64,000 bases of DNA from Streptomyces liangshanensis (GTDB lineage: Bacteria; Actinomycetota; Actinomycetes; Streptomycetales; Streptomycetaceae). Made by a program: the position numbers and the translations under genes. The stretch covers positions 1,798,001 to 1,862,000 of the forward strand of contig NZ_CP050177.1 in the NCBI RefSeq assembly GCF_011694815.1. The letters run 5' to 3'. How positions within the stretch are numbered: the stretch's first letter is position 1; each line of letters starts with the position of its first letter. Below the pieces are notes generated by a model. It was not told the origin of the DNA, made no database searches, and was given only the letters and a program-made list of their open reading frames with translations. Shown here piece after piece: positions 16,488-24,675 of the stretch.

Positions 16488-17264
16488 TCAGGCCAGGAGG
16501 TCCGCCAGCCGGTCGCGTACCCCGTCCTTGCCCTCCACGCGGTCGGGCACCAGCTTCTCGCGGTCGTCCGGGTCGCGGGTCAGGACGTGCAGGCGCCCCG
16601 CGTGGCGGGCCAGCACCAGGTCGGTGCTCCGGCCCGCGATCTCGGCCGATCCCTCCGCGGTGTAGTGGGTGACCGTCACCAGCGCGGACCGCTCCGACCC
16701 GCTGAGCAGGGCGTCCGTCCCCATCGCCGCCTCGCGGTCCGCCGACGGGCCCCGCGGCAGCCATTCGATGAGCATGCGCAGCGCCTCGTCGAGCTTGTAG
16801 AGGCCGATCTGATGGACGCCGAGGGCGTCGATGCGGACCATCAGGCAGATCCGCTCCGGTTGGGGGAGCAGCAGGATCCGCCACGGCTCACCGGCGACCG
16901 TGCCCGTCGTCCGGGCGTCGAGGACCTTCCTGGCCCGCTGCTGGAACGCCACGGCGATGCCCAGGTCGCCCCGGACCCGGACCTCCTCGCCCGTCGAGCC
17001 GGCGAGGAGCAGTTCGCGCGCCGCCAGCGAGCGGACGGCCTCGGCGAGTTCGTCGTCCGACGGCCGCGCCTCCAGGAAGTCCACGATCGCGTCGACGGCG
17101 GTGAGTTCGGCGATGGTGTAGGCGCCGAGCAGCACCGGCCCCGTCTCCACCAGGCTCACCACCGCCGAGACCAGCTCCGGGGGGACGGACGCCTCGCCCT
17201 GGCCGGACGACCCCGACAGGTGACCGTGGTCCTGATCGCCGCTCTCGTGCCGGTCGCCGCTCAT
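16488..17264 (-). CDS. Unknown protein, second gene of a coupled pair
   Basis: A 258-residue soluble protein I do not recognise. The first 30 residues are acidic and Gly/Ser-rich (probably disordered). The rest is mixed alpha-beta, with segments such as WRILLLPQPERICLMVRIDALGVHQIGLYKLDEAL and ALVTVTHYTAEGSAEIAGRSTDLVLARHAGRLHVLTRD. No catalytic motif, membrane segment or signal peptide is seen. The ATG at 17264 has GGGAGG upstream and overlaps the stop of the upstream gene as ATGA, so the two are translationally coupled and probably act together. Confidence 0.6.
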   Translation of the reverse strand: MSGDRHESGDQDHGHLSGSSGQGEASVPPELVSAVVSLVETGPVLLGAYTIAELTAVDAIVDFLEARPSDDELAEAVRSLAARELLLAGSTGEEVRVRGDLGIAVAFQQRARKVLDARTTGTVAGEPWRILLLPQPERICLMVRIDALGVHQIGLYKLDEALRMLIEWLPRGPSADREAAMGTDALLSGSERSALVTVTHYTAEGSAEIAGRSTDLVLARHAGRLHVLTRDPDDREKLVPDRVEGKDGVRDRLADLLA

Positions 17265-18172
17265 GACCACCCTCCCGTACGCCGTACGTCCGTGGGGACC
17301 TGCTCACGTCTCTCGCGGAGCACCGCGGCGGCGGCGCGGGACGGTGTCTGGGTGACCCACACCTCCGAGTTGCCGAAGAGTCCCCGCCCCGCCCGGTCGG
17401 ACAGCGCCCGGCCCAGTTCGCCCGCCAGGTCGGGCCGGTCGGGCGGCGGGAAGCGCGCCGCCAGGTCCGCGGACACGGCGGTGGTGTCGTCGGACGCCTC
17501 GATGCGGCGCAGGGCCTGCGTCAGCACCCGCGCGACCGGCGGCGACAGGGAGGTGGGTACGGCCAGGACCGGCGACAGGTACATCGGGCGCCGCTCGGTC
17601 ATCCGTGACAGCCCCCACGGGCCGACGTTGCTGCCGGTGAACCGGTACACCAGGTAGTCCATGAGGTGACGCAGGTCGTCCACACTGGGCAGCTTGCTCC
17701 CGCCGAACGCGGCGGGGGTCTTCTCCAGCTGGACCCAGGTGCCCTTCGCCGTGCGCCCGTGGAGCTTCTCGCGGACCAGGTGTCCGCGCATCCCGATGTC
17801 GGGGTAGAGGGTCTTGTCGATGTCCCGGTGGTGGCTGGACAGCCGCGGATGACTGCCCTTCGCGGACCGCCAGGCCTCGTACAGCGCGGGGTCGTCGACC
17901 AGCACATGGCCGCCGCGCAGCACGTCACGCAGTTGCGGCACCTGGAGTCCGTGCCCCTCCAGGTCAGAGAGGATCTCCGCCTCCTCCGGGCTGAGGCGTC
18001 GCGCGGCGGCGACCAGGCCTCTGCGGTACTCACCCGCCCGGGCGGTGATCTCGATCATGAGACGCACCCTGTCGCGCACCTCGTCGGCCTGCTGGTCCCG
18101 CGCTCTGTCGGCGGCCGTCCCGCCGGACAGCACGCCGCGCGTCAGGCCCCCCGCTCCGGGCTTGCGCTTCAT
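17261..18172 (-). CDS. Unknown protein, first gene of a coupled pair
   Basis: A 303-residue soluble protein of unknown family. It has a basic N-terminus (MKRKPGAGG), a helical segment with DRVRLMIEITARAGEYRRGLVAAARRLSPEEAEILSDLEGHGLQVP-like composition, and a central conserved-looking stretch around DIDKTLYPDIGMRGHLVREKLHG. KGTWVQLEKTPAAFG and LMDYLVYRFTGSNVGPWG follow. No signal peptide or transmembrane helix is seen. The start is uncertain: ATG at 18172 has no obvious ribosome site, and an internal ATG 38 codons later is possible. It shares an ATGA overlap with the following gene. Confidence 0.6.
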   Translation of the reverse strand: MKRKPGAGGLTRGVLSGGTAADRARDQQADEVRDRVRLMIEITARAGEYRRGLVAAARRLSPEEAEILSDLEGHGLQVPQLRDVLRGGHVLVDDPALYEAWRSAKGSHPRLSSHHRDIDKTLYPDIGMRGHLVREKLHGRTAKGTWVQLEKTPAAFGGSKLPSVDDLRHLMDYLVYRFTGSNVGPWGLSRMTERRPMYLSPVLAVPTSLSPPVARVLTQALRRIEASDDTTAVSADLAARFPPPDRPDLAGELGRALSDRAGRGLFGNSEVWVTQTPSRAAAAVLRERREQVPTDVRRTGGWS

Positions 18173-18202
18173 CTGGCCAGTACAGCACGGCCCGCGCACC
18201 CG

Positions 18203-18229
18203 CGCAGGGCAACGCCCGGGGGCCCTGCG
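18203..18229 (-). terminator. Hairpin after the CGNR-type gene
   Basis: CGCAGGGC (18203-18210) pairs with GCCCTGCG (18222-18229) in the gap between the CGNR-type gene stop (18260) and the next gene on the same strand. Confidence 0.4.
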
Positions 18230-18259
18230 GGGGTGCCCCCGGGGGTGCCGTCGGCCGCG

Positions 18260-18844
18260 TCAGCCGCTCTTGGCGCGGCTGCGGTACGCCCGGGCCGCGG
18301 CCCGGGAGCTGCACGACGTGCTGCAGTAGAGGCCCGACGAGTTGCGCGTCTTGTCGAAGAACCCGGTGTAGCAGGTGGGGTTCTTGCACATCTTGAGGCG
18401 GCCCCAGGCGCCGCGCGCGGCCAGGTCGACGGCGGCCGCGAAGAGCGCGCCGAAACCGCCGAGGACCCCGTCCTGGGCGGGGACCAGGTGGCAGCCGTCG
18501 GCGGTGAGGCGCGGGGTGAGGGGGTAGCGGACCGCTATGCGCTGGAGGTAGTCCTCGGCGGCGGGCAGCGCCGCCTCGCCGTCCTCGCACCCGGAGTGCG
18601 CCCGGAAGATCATCGTGAACGCGTCGCGCAGCTCACGGGCCGCGGCCACGTCCGCGCCCGTGACGACCGCGTCGAGACCGGTCCGGCCGCCGGCCGCCAG
18701 CCAGGCGGACAGCTCTTCCGGCCCCGTCATGCGGTCCTGGTCGTCGCCCAGGGGCGCGGTGTTGACAAATCCGAGGAGCAGGGCGGAGCTGTCGCACGCG
18801 GACGGCGGGCACGGCTCTTCTGCGGTCTGCGGCATGTCACGCAC
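18260..18844 (-). CDS. CGNR-type zinc-finger protein (ABATE domain), variant motif
   Basis: A 194-residue putative stress-responsive regulator. The N-terminal ABATE domain (LLLGFVNTAPLGDDQD through LRDAFTMIFRAHSG) is followed by the C-terminal zinc finger MCKNPTCYTGFFDKTRNSSGLYCSTSCSSRAAARAYRSR. All four zinc cysteines are present. The eponymous CGNR tetrapeptide reads CSSR here. GTG at 18844 or ATG at 18835 may be the start; GAGAGG lies eight bases before the latter. Family members are proposed DNA-binding regulators, but no target is evident. Confidence 0.8.
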   Translation of the reverse strand: MRDMPQTAEEPCPPSACDSSALLLGFVNTAPLGDDQDRMTGPEELSAWLAAGGRTGLDAVVTGADVAAARELRDAFTMIFRAHSGCEDGEAALPAAEDYLQRIAVRYPLTPRLTADGCHLVPAQDGVLGGFGALFAAAVDLAARGAWGRLKMCKNPTCYTGFFDKTRNSSGLYCSTSCSSRAAARAYRSRAKSG

Positions 18845-19027
18845 CTCTCTCCTGGACCGGCAGCCTACAGCACGTCCCGCAGTACGTCATTCACTACATT
18901 CATTAGCATGCGACTTGCCGACCAGCAGAGCTTGCTTTCGTCATGAGCAAAGGTGTTACGGTCGTGTCATCGCGACGCCGAGGCCGGCAACGGGCCGACC
19001 GCCGGCGCGCATCATCTGGAGGTAGTC

Positions 19028-19741
19028 ATGCCCTCACTGCTCGTGGTCCTCAGCGGAGCGACCAGGTGGACCCAGCAGGACGGCTCGCAGCGTCCCACCG
19101 GGTTCTGGGCCGAGGAGTTCGTGGAGCCGCACAAGGCGTTCACCGCGGCGGGGATCGAGCTGACCGTGGTCACGCCCGGCGGCCGCCCGGCCGTCGTGGA
19201 CGAGGGCAGCCTGTCCCCGCAGTCCAACAACGGGGACGAGGAGAAGGTCGCCGAGCTGCGCGCGTACCTGGAGAACGTGAAGGACCTGCTCGCGTCGCCC
19301 GGGCGGCTGGAGGACGTCGACCCCGCCGGCTTCGACGGGGTGTTCATCCCCGGCGGCCACGGCCCGATGCAGGACCTCGCCGTCAACGAGGACGTCGCGC
19401 GCGTCCTCCAGGCCCTGCTCCCCGACCGGTCGAAGGTCGTCGCGGGGTTGTGCCACGGACCGGCGGCCTTCCTGCCGGCCGGCGACGAGGAGGGCAAGTG
19501 GCTGTTCAAGGGCCGCCGCCTGACCGCGTTCACCGACGAGGAGGAGACGCAGACCGGCCTCGCGGCCAACGCCCCCTGGCTGATCGGCAGCCGCCTCCAG
19601 GCCGCCGGGGCCGACTACGTACCGGGTCCGGCGTGGGCCTCGCACGTGATCGTCGACGACAACCTCGTCACCGGCCAGAACCCGGCCTCCGCGGCCGACG
19701 CCGCACACGCGGTCCTCAAGGAACTCGCCGCGCGGGCCTGA
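19028..19741 (+). CDS. DJ-1/PfpI-superfamily type 1 glutamine amidotransferase-like protein
   Basis: A 237-residue class I GATase-fold protein close to the Hsp31/glyoxalase III group. VFIPGGHGPMQDL and GLCHGPAAFLPA form the nucleophile elbow with the reactive cysteine, followed by the histidine. TAFTDEEETQTGLAANAPWLI and SHVIVDDNLVTGQNPASA are typical of these proteins. Such enzymes turn methylglyoxal into lactate or act as deglycases/chaperones. The ATG at 19028 has GGAGG seven bases upstream, excluding an in-frame start at 18953. It is convergent with the PLD-like gene, with a hairpin between. Confidence 0.85.
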   Translation: MPSLLVVLSGATRWTQQDGSQRPTGFWAEEFVEPHKAFTAAGIELTVVTPGGRPAVVDEGSLSPQSNNGDEEKVAELRAYLENVKDLLASPGRLEDVDPAGFDGVFIPGGHGPMQDLAVNEDVARVLQALLPDRSKVVAGLCHGPAAFLPAGDEEGKWLFKGRRLTAFTDEEETQTGLAANAPWLIGSRLQAAGADYVPGPAWASHVIVDDNLVTGQNPASAADAAHAVLKELAARA

Positions 19742-19746
19742 GCCAC

Positions 19747-19781
19747 GGGCGATCCGCGGCACCGGACCGCCGCGATCGCCC
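19747..19781. terminator. Bidirectional hairpin between amidotransferase-like and PLD-like genes
   Basis: GGGCGAT plus CGCGGC on the left (19747-19760) pair with GCCGCG plus ATCGCCC on the right (19769-19781), with one unpaired C. It starts six bases after the amidotransferase-like stop. Confidence 0.55.
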
Positions 19782-19804
19782 CGGACGACCGGCCGGATCG
19801 GCAC

Positions 19805-21022
19805 CTACAGGAACCGGCGGATCGGCGTGACCGCCGCCTCCCGGATCCGTTGGGCGGCGGAGCGCCGCTTCCAGCGGCCCCGCTCGATCCGTTCGCTGAC
19901 CGCCAGGTCCTCGTCGAAGTGCCCGTCCAGGACGGCGGTGAAGTCCTCGTCCAGGACGGCGAGCATCACCTCCTCGTCGTGGTCGAGGGAACGGCGGTTG
20001 AAGTTGGTCGAGCCGGTCAGGGCGGCGATCCCGTCGACGGTGATGACCTTGGCGTGCATCATCGTCGGCTGGTACTGGAAGATCTCCACCCCGCAGGCCA
20101 GCAGGGCCTCGTAGTGGTTCTGCCCGGCGAGCTGGCAGACCCGTTTGTCGGTGTGCGGCCCCGGGAGCAGGATCTCCACCGCGACGCCGCGCCGGGCCGC
20201 CGCGCACAGCAGCTCCACGAAGTAGGCGTCGGGGGCGAAGTACGCGGTGGCCAGCCGGAACCGCTCCTGGGCCGACTCGATCATGACGCGCAGGAGCGTC
20301 TGCATGTCCTGCCAGCCGAAGCTGGCCGAACCGCGGACGACCTGCACCACGGCGTCGCCCTGCGGCTCGTGGCCGGTGAAGCGGTCGTGCGCGTCGAAGA
20401 GGGTGTCGTGGCACTCGGCCCAGTTCTGCGCGAAGGCCGCGGCGACACCGTCGACCGCCGGGCCGCGCACCTGGACGTGCGTGTCCCGCCATTCGTCGGC
20501 GTTACGGGCGTCGCCGCACCACTCCTCGGCGATCCCCACCCCGCCGGTGTAGGCGACACGTTCGTCCACGACCAGCACCTTGCGGTGGCAGCGGTGGTTC
20601 TGCTTCAGCGGCGAGAGGTACAGCGGCTTACGGAACCACGCCACCTCCGCGCCCGCCTCCGCCATCAGGTCGAGCAGGTCCTTCTCGATGAGCCTGCTGC
20701 CGAACCCGTCCAACAGCAGCCGTACGCGCACCCCTTCACGCGCCCGGTCGGCCAGGGCCGTCGCGAACCGGCGGGCTATCTCACCCCGCCAGTACACGAA
20801 CGTCATCATGTCGATGGTGTACTCGGCGCCGCGGATGCTCTTCAGCATCGCGGCGAAGATCTCGTCCCCGTTGCGCAGCGGAAGCAGCGCGTTGCCTTCG
20901 GTGGCGGCGATCCCGATCAGCCGTTCCAGGCGGCGCCGCATCCGCTGCTTGCGCTCCGGTACGGATCCGGGCCGGTCGAGGACCGCCCGTTCCGCTTCCT
21001 GTTCACCGCGTACCTCTGTCAT
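19805..21022 (-). CDS. Phospholipase D-like / cardiolipin synthase family protein
   Basis: A 405-residue PLD-superfamily protein with two HKD motifs: HRKVLVVDERVAYTGG near residue 160 and HAKVITVDGIAALTGSTN near residue 330. These are the paired active sites of cardiolipin synthases and phosphatidyltransferases. Unlike typical ClsA it has no N-terminal transmembrane helices; it begins with a charged helix (ERKQRMRRRLERLIG), so it is ClsB-like or a soluble PLD. The ATG at 21022 is the first start in a coding-like stretch; the long upstream extension in the same frame is low-complexity shadow. Confidence 0.85.
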   Translation of the reverse strand: MTEVRGEQEAERAVLDRPGSVPERKQRMRRRLERLIGIAATEGNALLPLRNGDEIFAAMLKSIRGAEYTIDMMTFVYWRGEIARRFATALADRAREGVRVRLLLDGFGSRLIEKDLLDLMAEAGAEVAWFRKPLYLSPLKQNHRCHRKVLVVDERVAYTGGVGIAEEWCGDARNADEWRDTHVQVRGPAVDGVAAAFAQNWAECHDTLFDAHDRFTGHEPQGDAVVQVVRGSASFGWQDMQTLLRVMIESAQERFRLATAYFAPDAYFVELLCAAARRGVAVEILLPGPHTDKRVCQLAGQNHYEALLACGVEIFQYQPTMMHAKVITVDGIAALTGSTNFNRRSLDHDEEVMLAVLDEDFTAVLDGHFDEDLAVSERIERGRWKRRSAAQRIREAAVTPIRRFL

Positions 21023-21082
21023 GCGCCTACCACCTGCCGGGACGTACGGGACCTCCGCGCTTCCGGCGACCGCTGAGGCGAC

Positions 21083-21121
21083 TGCGAGCCGCCCGGAGGG
21101 GGGTGACGCACGCGGCTCGCA
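21083..21121 (-). terminator. Hairpin after the aldo/keto reductase gene
   Basis: TGCGAGCCGC (21083-21092) pairs with GCGGCTCGCA (21112-21121). It lies about 90 bases beyond the stop at 21207. Between them is a short direct repeat of GACTCGGGGGAC. Confidence 0.5.
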
Positions 21122-21206
21122 CACCCGTCTGGCCGCGAACGCGGTCCTCAAACCCGGCGGAGGGTACGCCGTGCGTCCGGACTCGGGGGACGAGACTCGG
21201 GGGACG

Positions 21207-22142
21207 TCAGGGGACGAGGTGGCCCGCGGCGCGGAACAGTTCGTACCACTCGGCCCGGGTGAGCGGAAGCTCGGAGCCCTGGGCGGCGCCCGCGACGCGC
21301 TCCGGGCTGGTGGTGCCGAGCACGACCTGCATGTGGGCCGGGTGGCGGGTGATCCACGCGGTCGCGATCGCGATGGCCGGGACGTCGTACTGCGCGGCGA
21401 GGCGGTCGATGACGGCGTTGAGCTCCGGGTAGTCCGAGGAGCCGAGGAAGACACCGGTGAAGAACCCGGCCTGGAAGGGCGACCAGGCCTGGACGGTGAT
21501 GTCGTGCAGACGGCAGTAGTCGACGATGCCGCCGCCGTCGAGGGTGTGCGCCTGCTGCTCCGCGAGCATGTTCGTGGAGACGCCCTGGGCGATGATCGGC
21601 TGGTGGGTGATCGACAGCTGGAGCTGGTTGGCCACGATGGGCTGGCGTACGTACTTGCGCAGCAGGTCGATCTGGCGCGGGGTCTGGTTCGAGACACCGA
21701 AGGCGCGGACCTTGCCGGAGGATTCGAGCTCGTCGAAGGCGCGGGCGACCTCCTCGGGCTCGACCAGCGCGTCGGGCCGGTGGAGGAGCAGGATGTCGAT
21801 GCGGTCGGTCCCCAGGGCGGCGAGCGAGCCCTCGACGGACTTGACGATGTGCTCGTACGAGAAGTCGTAGTACGGCCCGTCCGGGACGATCCCGGCCTTC
21901 GTCTGGATCGTGACCTGGTCGCGCTGCGACGGGGTCAGCGCCATCGCCTCGGCGAAGCGGCGCTCGCAGTGGTGCAGCTCCCCGCCGTAGACGTCCGCGT
22001 GGTCGAGGAAGTCGATGCCGGCGTCGCGGGCGACGCGGACGAGTTCGCGGATCTCGTCGTCGGTCTTGTCGGCGATACGCATCAGGCCGAGCACGATGTT
22101 CGGGGCGACGATGTCCGTGCCGGGCAGGGTGAAGGTCTTCAC
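21207..22142 (-). CDS. Aldo/keto reductase (YdhF-like)
   Basis: A 311-residue NADPH-dependent AKR. GIDFLDHADVYGG carries the catalytic Asp/Tyr, TKAG the lysine region and ILLLHRPDALVEPEEVARAFDELESSGKVRAFGVSNQTPRQ-like segments the histidine and barrel strands. VVLGTTSPERVAGAAQG is the cofactor-phosphate loop. It resembles oxidoreductases such as YdhF. The GTG at 22142 has AAAGGA nine bases upstream, which fixes the start; earlier in-frame codons are unlike the family. It lies downstream of, and may be read with, the ROK regulator gene on the same strand, though a 116-bp gap separates them. Confidence 0.88.
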   Translation of the reverse strand: MKTFTLPGTDIVAPNIVLGLMRIADKTDDEIRELVRVARDAGIDFLDHADVYGGELHHCERRFAEAMALTPSQRDQVTIQTKAGIVPDGPYYDFSYEHIVKSVEGSLAALGTDRIDILLLHRPDALVEPEEVARAFDELESSGKVRAFGVSNQTPRQIDLLRKYVRQPIVANQLQLSITHQPIIAQGVSTNMLAEQQAHTLDGGGIVDYCRLHDITVQAWSPFQAGFFTGVFLGSSDYPELNAVIDRLAAQYDVPAIAIATAWITRHPAHMQVVLGTTSPERVAGAAQGSELPLTRAEWYELFRAAGHLVP

Positions 22143-22258
22143 GGCGGTGTTCCTTTCGGGTGTGCGGGGCCGCACAGTACAAAAGCGGCCACTCCGCACT
22201 GTAGGCGGCCGGGATGTCATCGGCGTCGAGCGGGCCCCGGGCGGGCGCGGCCCGCCGG

Positions 22259-23542
22259 TCAGGGAGTCGAGAAGGGTACGGAGAAGCGCCCCGCACTCTC
22301 GCCCGTGGTGCCGATCCGCAGCGCCTCCGGGCGCGGCGAGAAGGCGTTGTCCAGGACGAGGGTGGCGGCGCCCACGGCGGCCACGTCGCCGGGTATCGAC
22401 GATTCGCTGAAGCGGATGCCGTGGGGCACCACGAGCCCGGGGTCGGTGCGCACCGCCTCGGGCAGGACGGTCCGCGCGACGGGCGCGATCCGGGACCAGA
22501 AGGGGCCGCCGAACACGACCTCTCCGACGTCGAGCAGGTTGACGACCACCACCAGGGCCCGGGCGATCTGCTGCGAGGCGACGGTGAGGATCTCCACGGC
22601 CGCCGGAACGCCCGCGTCGGCCGCGTCCGCCAGGAGGCCGAAGGCGGAGCCCACTTGGAGCGAGTCCGTGGTGTCACCCGCCTGACGCTCCGTCAGGACG
22701 CCGGCGCGTACCGCCTCCGCGACGAGCGTGCGCGGGGCCGTCACCACACCGACGCAGCCGCGCCGGCCGCAGTCGCACATCAGCCCCGTCGGGTCGACCG
22801 GGATGTGCGCGGTGTCACCGGCGTTGGAACTCACCCCGCGCACGGCGGCGCCGCCGAGGGCGACGCCGGTCGCGAAGCCCGTTCCGTAGTACAGGAAGGC
22901 GAAGTTGCGGCGTTCGCCCGGCTCGCTGAACCACAGTTCCGACACGACGGCGGCCGTGGCGTCCTTCTCGATGAGCACCGGCAGCCCGGTGGCGAGATGG
23001 AGCGCCGATCTCAGTTCCACCCGGTGCCAGCCGGGCAGCATCGGCGGGTTGAGCACCACGCCGGTCTGCGGATCGATGGGTCCCGGTGAGGCGACGCCGA
23101 GACCGAGGACCCTCCCGCGGTCGATCTCCGCGGTGAGCAGGAGGGCGTCGAGCATCGCCGCCATCTCCCGTACCACGCCCTCCGCGTCCTGGACCGTGGG
23201 GGTCGCCGTACGGATGCGTTCGCGCACCCGCCCGGACAGGTCGATCAGCGCGTAGGTGATCACGGCGGGGTCGATGTGCACGCCGACCGCGAAGCCACCG
23301 TTCCGGTTCAGCGTGAGGATCTTCGGCGGCTTGCCGCGGCCCCTGGCCGGCGCGGCCTCCTCGATCACGAGCCCGGCCTCGACCAATCTTCGGCAGACGT
23401 TCGAAACCGTCATGCCGCTGAGAGCCGTGAGCGCGGAGATCCCGGTCCGGGTCACGCCCGACGGATGGCGCCGGATCGCGTCGAGGACCACGGCCACGTT
23501 GAATTCGGCCAGCGCGCCAAGGTTGACCCCGGTACCGCTCAT
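22259..23542 (-). CDS. ROK-family transcriptional regulator
   Basis: A 427-residue sugar-responsive repressor. Residues about 15-75 are a winged helix (TRTGISALTALSGMTVSNVCRRLVEAGLV). Residues about 90-400 are the ROK sugar-kinase-like domain with GLGVASPGPIDPQTG and IEKDATAAVVSELWF. The zinc motif CDCGRRGCVG keeps the cysteines but has Gly where CxCGxxGCxE normally ends in Glu. The ATG at 23542 follows GGGGGAAAA. It is divergent from the ABC transporter-glycosidase operon at 23733 and is its probable repressor, with imported sugar as inducer. Confidence 0.88.
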   Translation of the reverse strand: MSGTGVNLGALAEFNVAVVLDAIRRHPSGVTRTGISALTALSGMTVSNVCRRLVEAGLVIEEAAPARGRGKPPKILTLNRNGGFAVGVHIDPAVITYALIDLSGRVRERIRTATPTVQDAEGVVREMAAMLDALLLTAEIDRGRVLGLGVASPGPIDPQTGVVLNPPMLPGWHRVELRSALHLATGLPVLIEKDATAAVVSELWFSEPGERRNFAFLYYGTGFATGVALGGAAVRGVSSNAGDTAHIPVDPTGLMCDCGRRGCVGVVTAPRTLVAEAVRAGVLTERQAGDTTDSLQVGSAFGLLADAADAGVPAAVEILTVASQQIARALVVVVNLLDVGEVVFGGPFWSRIAPVARTVLPEAVRTDPGLVVPHGIRFSESSIPGDVAAVGAATLVLDNAFSPRPEALRIGTTGESAGRFSVPFSTP

Positions 23543-23659
23543 CTGCGCTTTTCCCCCTCGCTCCGCACGGGACGGTCCCCTTGACCACCCGCCGCGACCT
23601 GTCCGTCCGCGCGTCGACCGCTGACGGTGCCTCATGAAACTTTCCTACGTGCAGGGATC

Positions 23660-23701
23660 TTGACGGGCCTAAAACCTACCCCTACTGTCCGATTAACTAA
23701 T
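23660..23701 (+). promoter_or_regulatory. Promoter and candidate ROK operator of the sugar operon
   Basis: TTGACG (23660-23665) and TACTGT (23683-23688) are separated by 17 bases, a good vegetative sigma-70-type promoter. ATTAACTAAT (23692-23701), four-base arms around AC, sits where transcription should begin, so a bound repressor would block initiation. This AT-rich patch stands out from its surroundings. Confidence 0.6.
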
Positions 23702-23732
23702 GACTCTGTTGAAAATACCGAAGGGAGGAGCC

Positions 23733-24665
23733 GTGTCAACACTGAGCCCCACACGGGTCCCGGCGAGCGGGCCGAAGTCCCGCCGACGGCAATCGGCCCA
23801 CCGGGGACACGCCACGGCGGCCTGGCTCCTCATCGCGCCGGCACTGATCGGGTTCCTCGTCTTCGCCGTCTACCCGACGGTGCGGGGCACCTATTTCAGC
23901 TTCACGACGTACCACATCCTCTCCCCCGCCGAGTGGACCGGACTGGCCAACTTCCGCCAGATGATCCACGACCCGGTGTTCTGGCACTCGCTGAGGGCGA
24001 CGCTGTACTTCGTCGTCCTCAGCGTCACGATCGGCATCCTGGTCTCGCTGCTCACCGCGGTCATCCTCCACCGGCTGACCCGCTCGACGGTCATCCGCGG
24101 CCTGGTCATCCTCCCCTTCCTCATCTCCGGGGTGGTCGCGGCGGTCATCTGGTCCTGGATGCTCGACCCGCAGTTGGGCATCGTGAACGTCGCGATCAAG
24201 GCGGTGACCGGACAGCGCGTCGAGTTCCTCGGGTCGAGCGCGCTCGCGATCCCCTCCGTCGCGATGATCAGCGTCTGGAAGTCGATGGGCTACAACGCGG
24301 TCCTGATCTTCGCCGGCCTCCAGACCATCCCGGGCGAGATCTACGAGGCCGCCCGCCTGGACGGAGCGTCCGAGGTCAGGATGTTCCGCCACATCACGGT
24401 GCCGTTGCTGCGGCCGATCCTGGCCATGGTCGTGATCCTGACGGTCATCAGCTCCATCCAGGTGTTCGACATCGTGCAGGTGGCCACCAAGGGCGGCCCC
24501 GCCAACGCCAGCAACGTGCTCCAGATGTACATCTACGACACGGCGTTCAGCCAGTACAACTTCGGCTACGCGTCGGCGATGTCGCTCGCCCTGTTCGCGA
24601 TGCTCACCGCCATCACCTTCATCCAGCTGCGGGTGTCCCGCGCCAACGAGTCCGACACGAACTGA
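23733..24665 (+). CDS. Carbohydrate ABC transporter permease (MalF/UgpA type)
   Basis: A 310-residue inner-membrane permease of the CUT1 family. Six transmembrane helices are visible, the first at AAWLLIAPALIGFLVFAVYPTV. The cytoplasmic EAA loop EAARLDGASEVRMFRHITVPLLRP contacts the ATPase. The GTG at 23733 has AAGGGAGGAG just upstream, a strong ribosome site. No ATP-binding subunit is encoded in the operon, as is usual in Streptomyces, where the shared MsiK ATPase serves many CUT1 importers. First gene of the operon. Confidence 0.92.
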   Translation: MSTLSPTRVPASGPKSRRRQSAHRGHATAAWLLIAPALIGFLVFAVYPTVRGTYFSFTTYHILSPAEWTGLANFRQMIHDPVFWHSLRATLYFVVLSVTIGILVSLLTAVILHRLTRSTVIRGLVILPFLISGVVAAVIWSWMLDPQLGIVNVAIKAVTGQRVEFLGSSALAIPSVAMISVWKSMGYNAVLIFAGLQTIPGEIYEAARLDGASEVRMFRHITVPLLRPILAMVVILTVISSIQVFDIVQVATKGGPANASNVLQMYIYDTAFSQYNFGYASAMSLALFAMLTAITFIQLRVSRANESDTN

Positions 24666-24675
24666 GGACAGCCCG

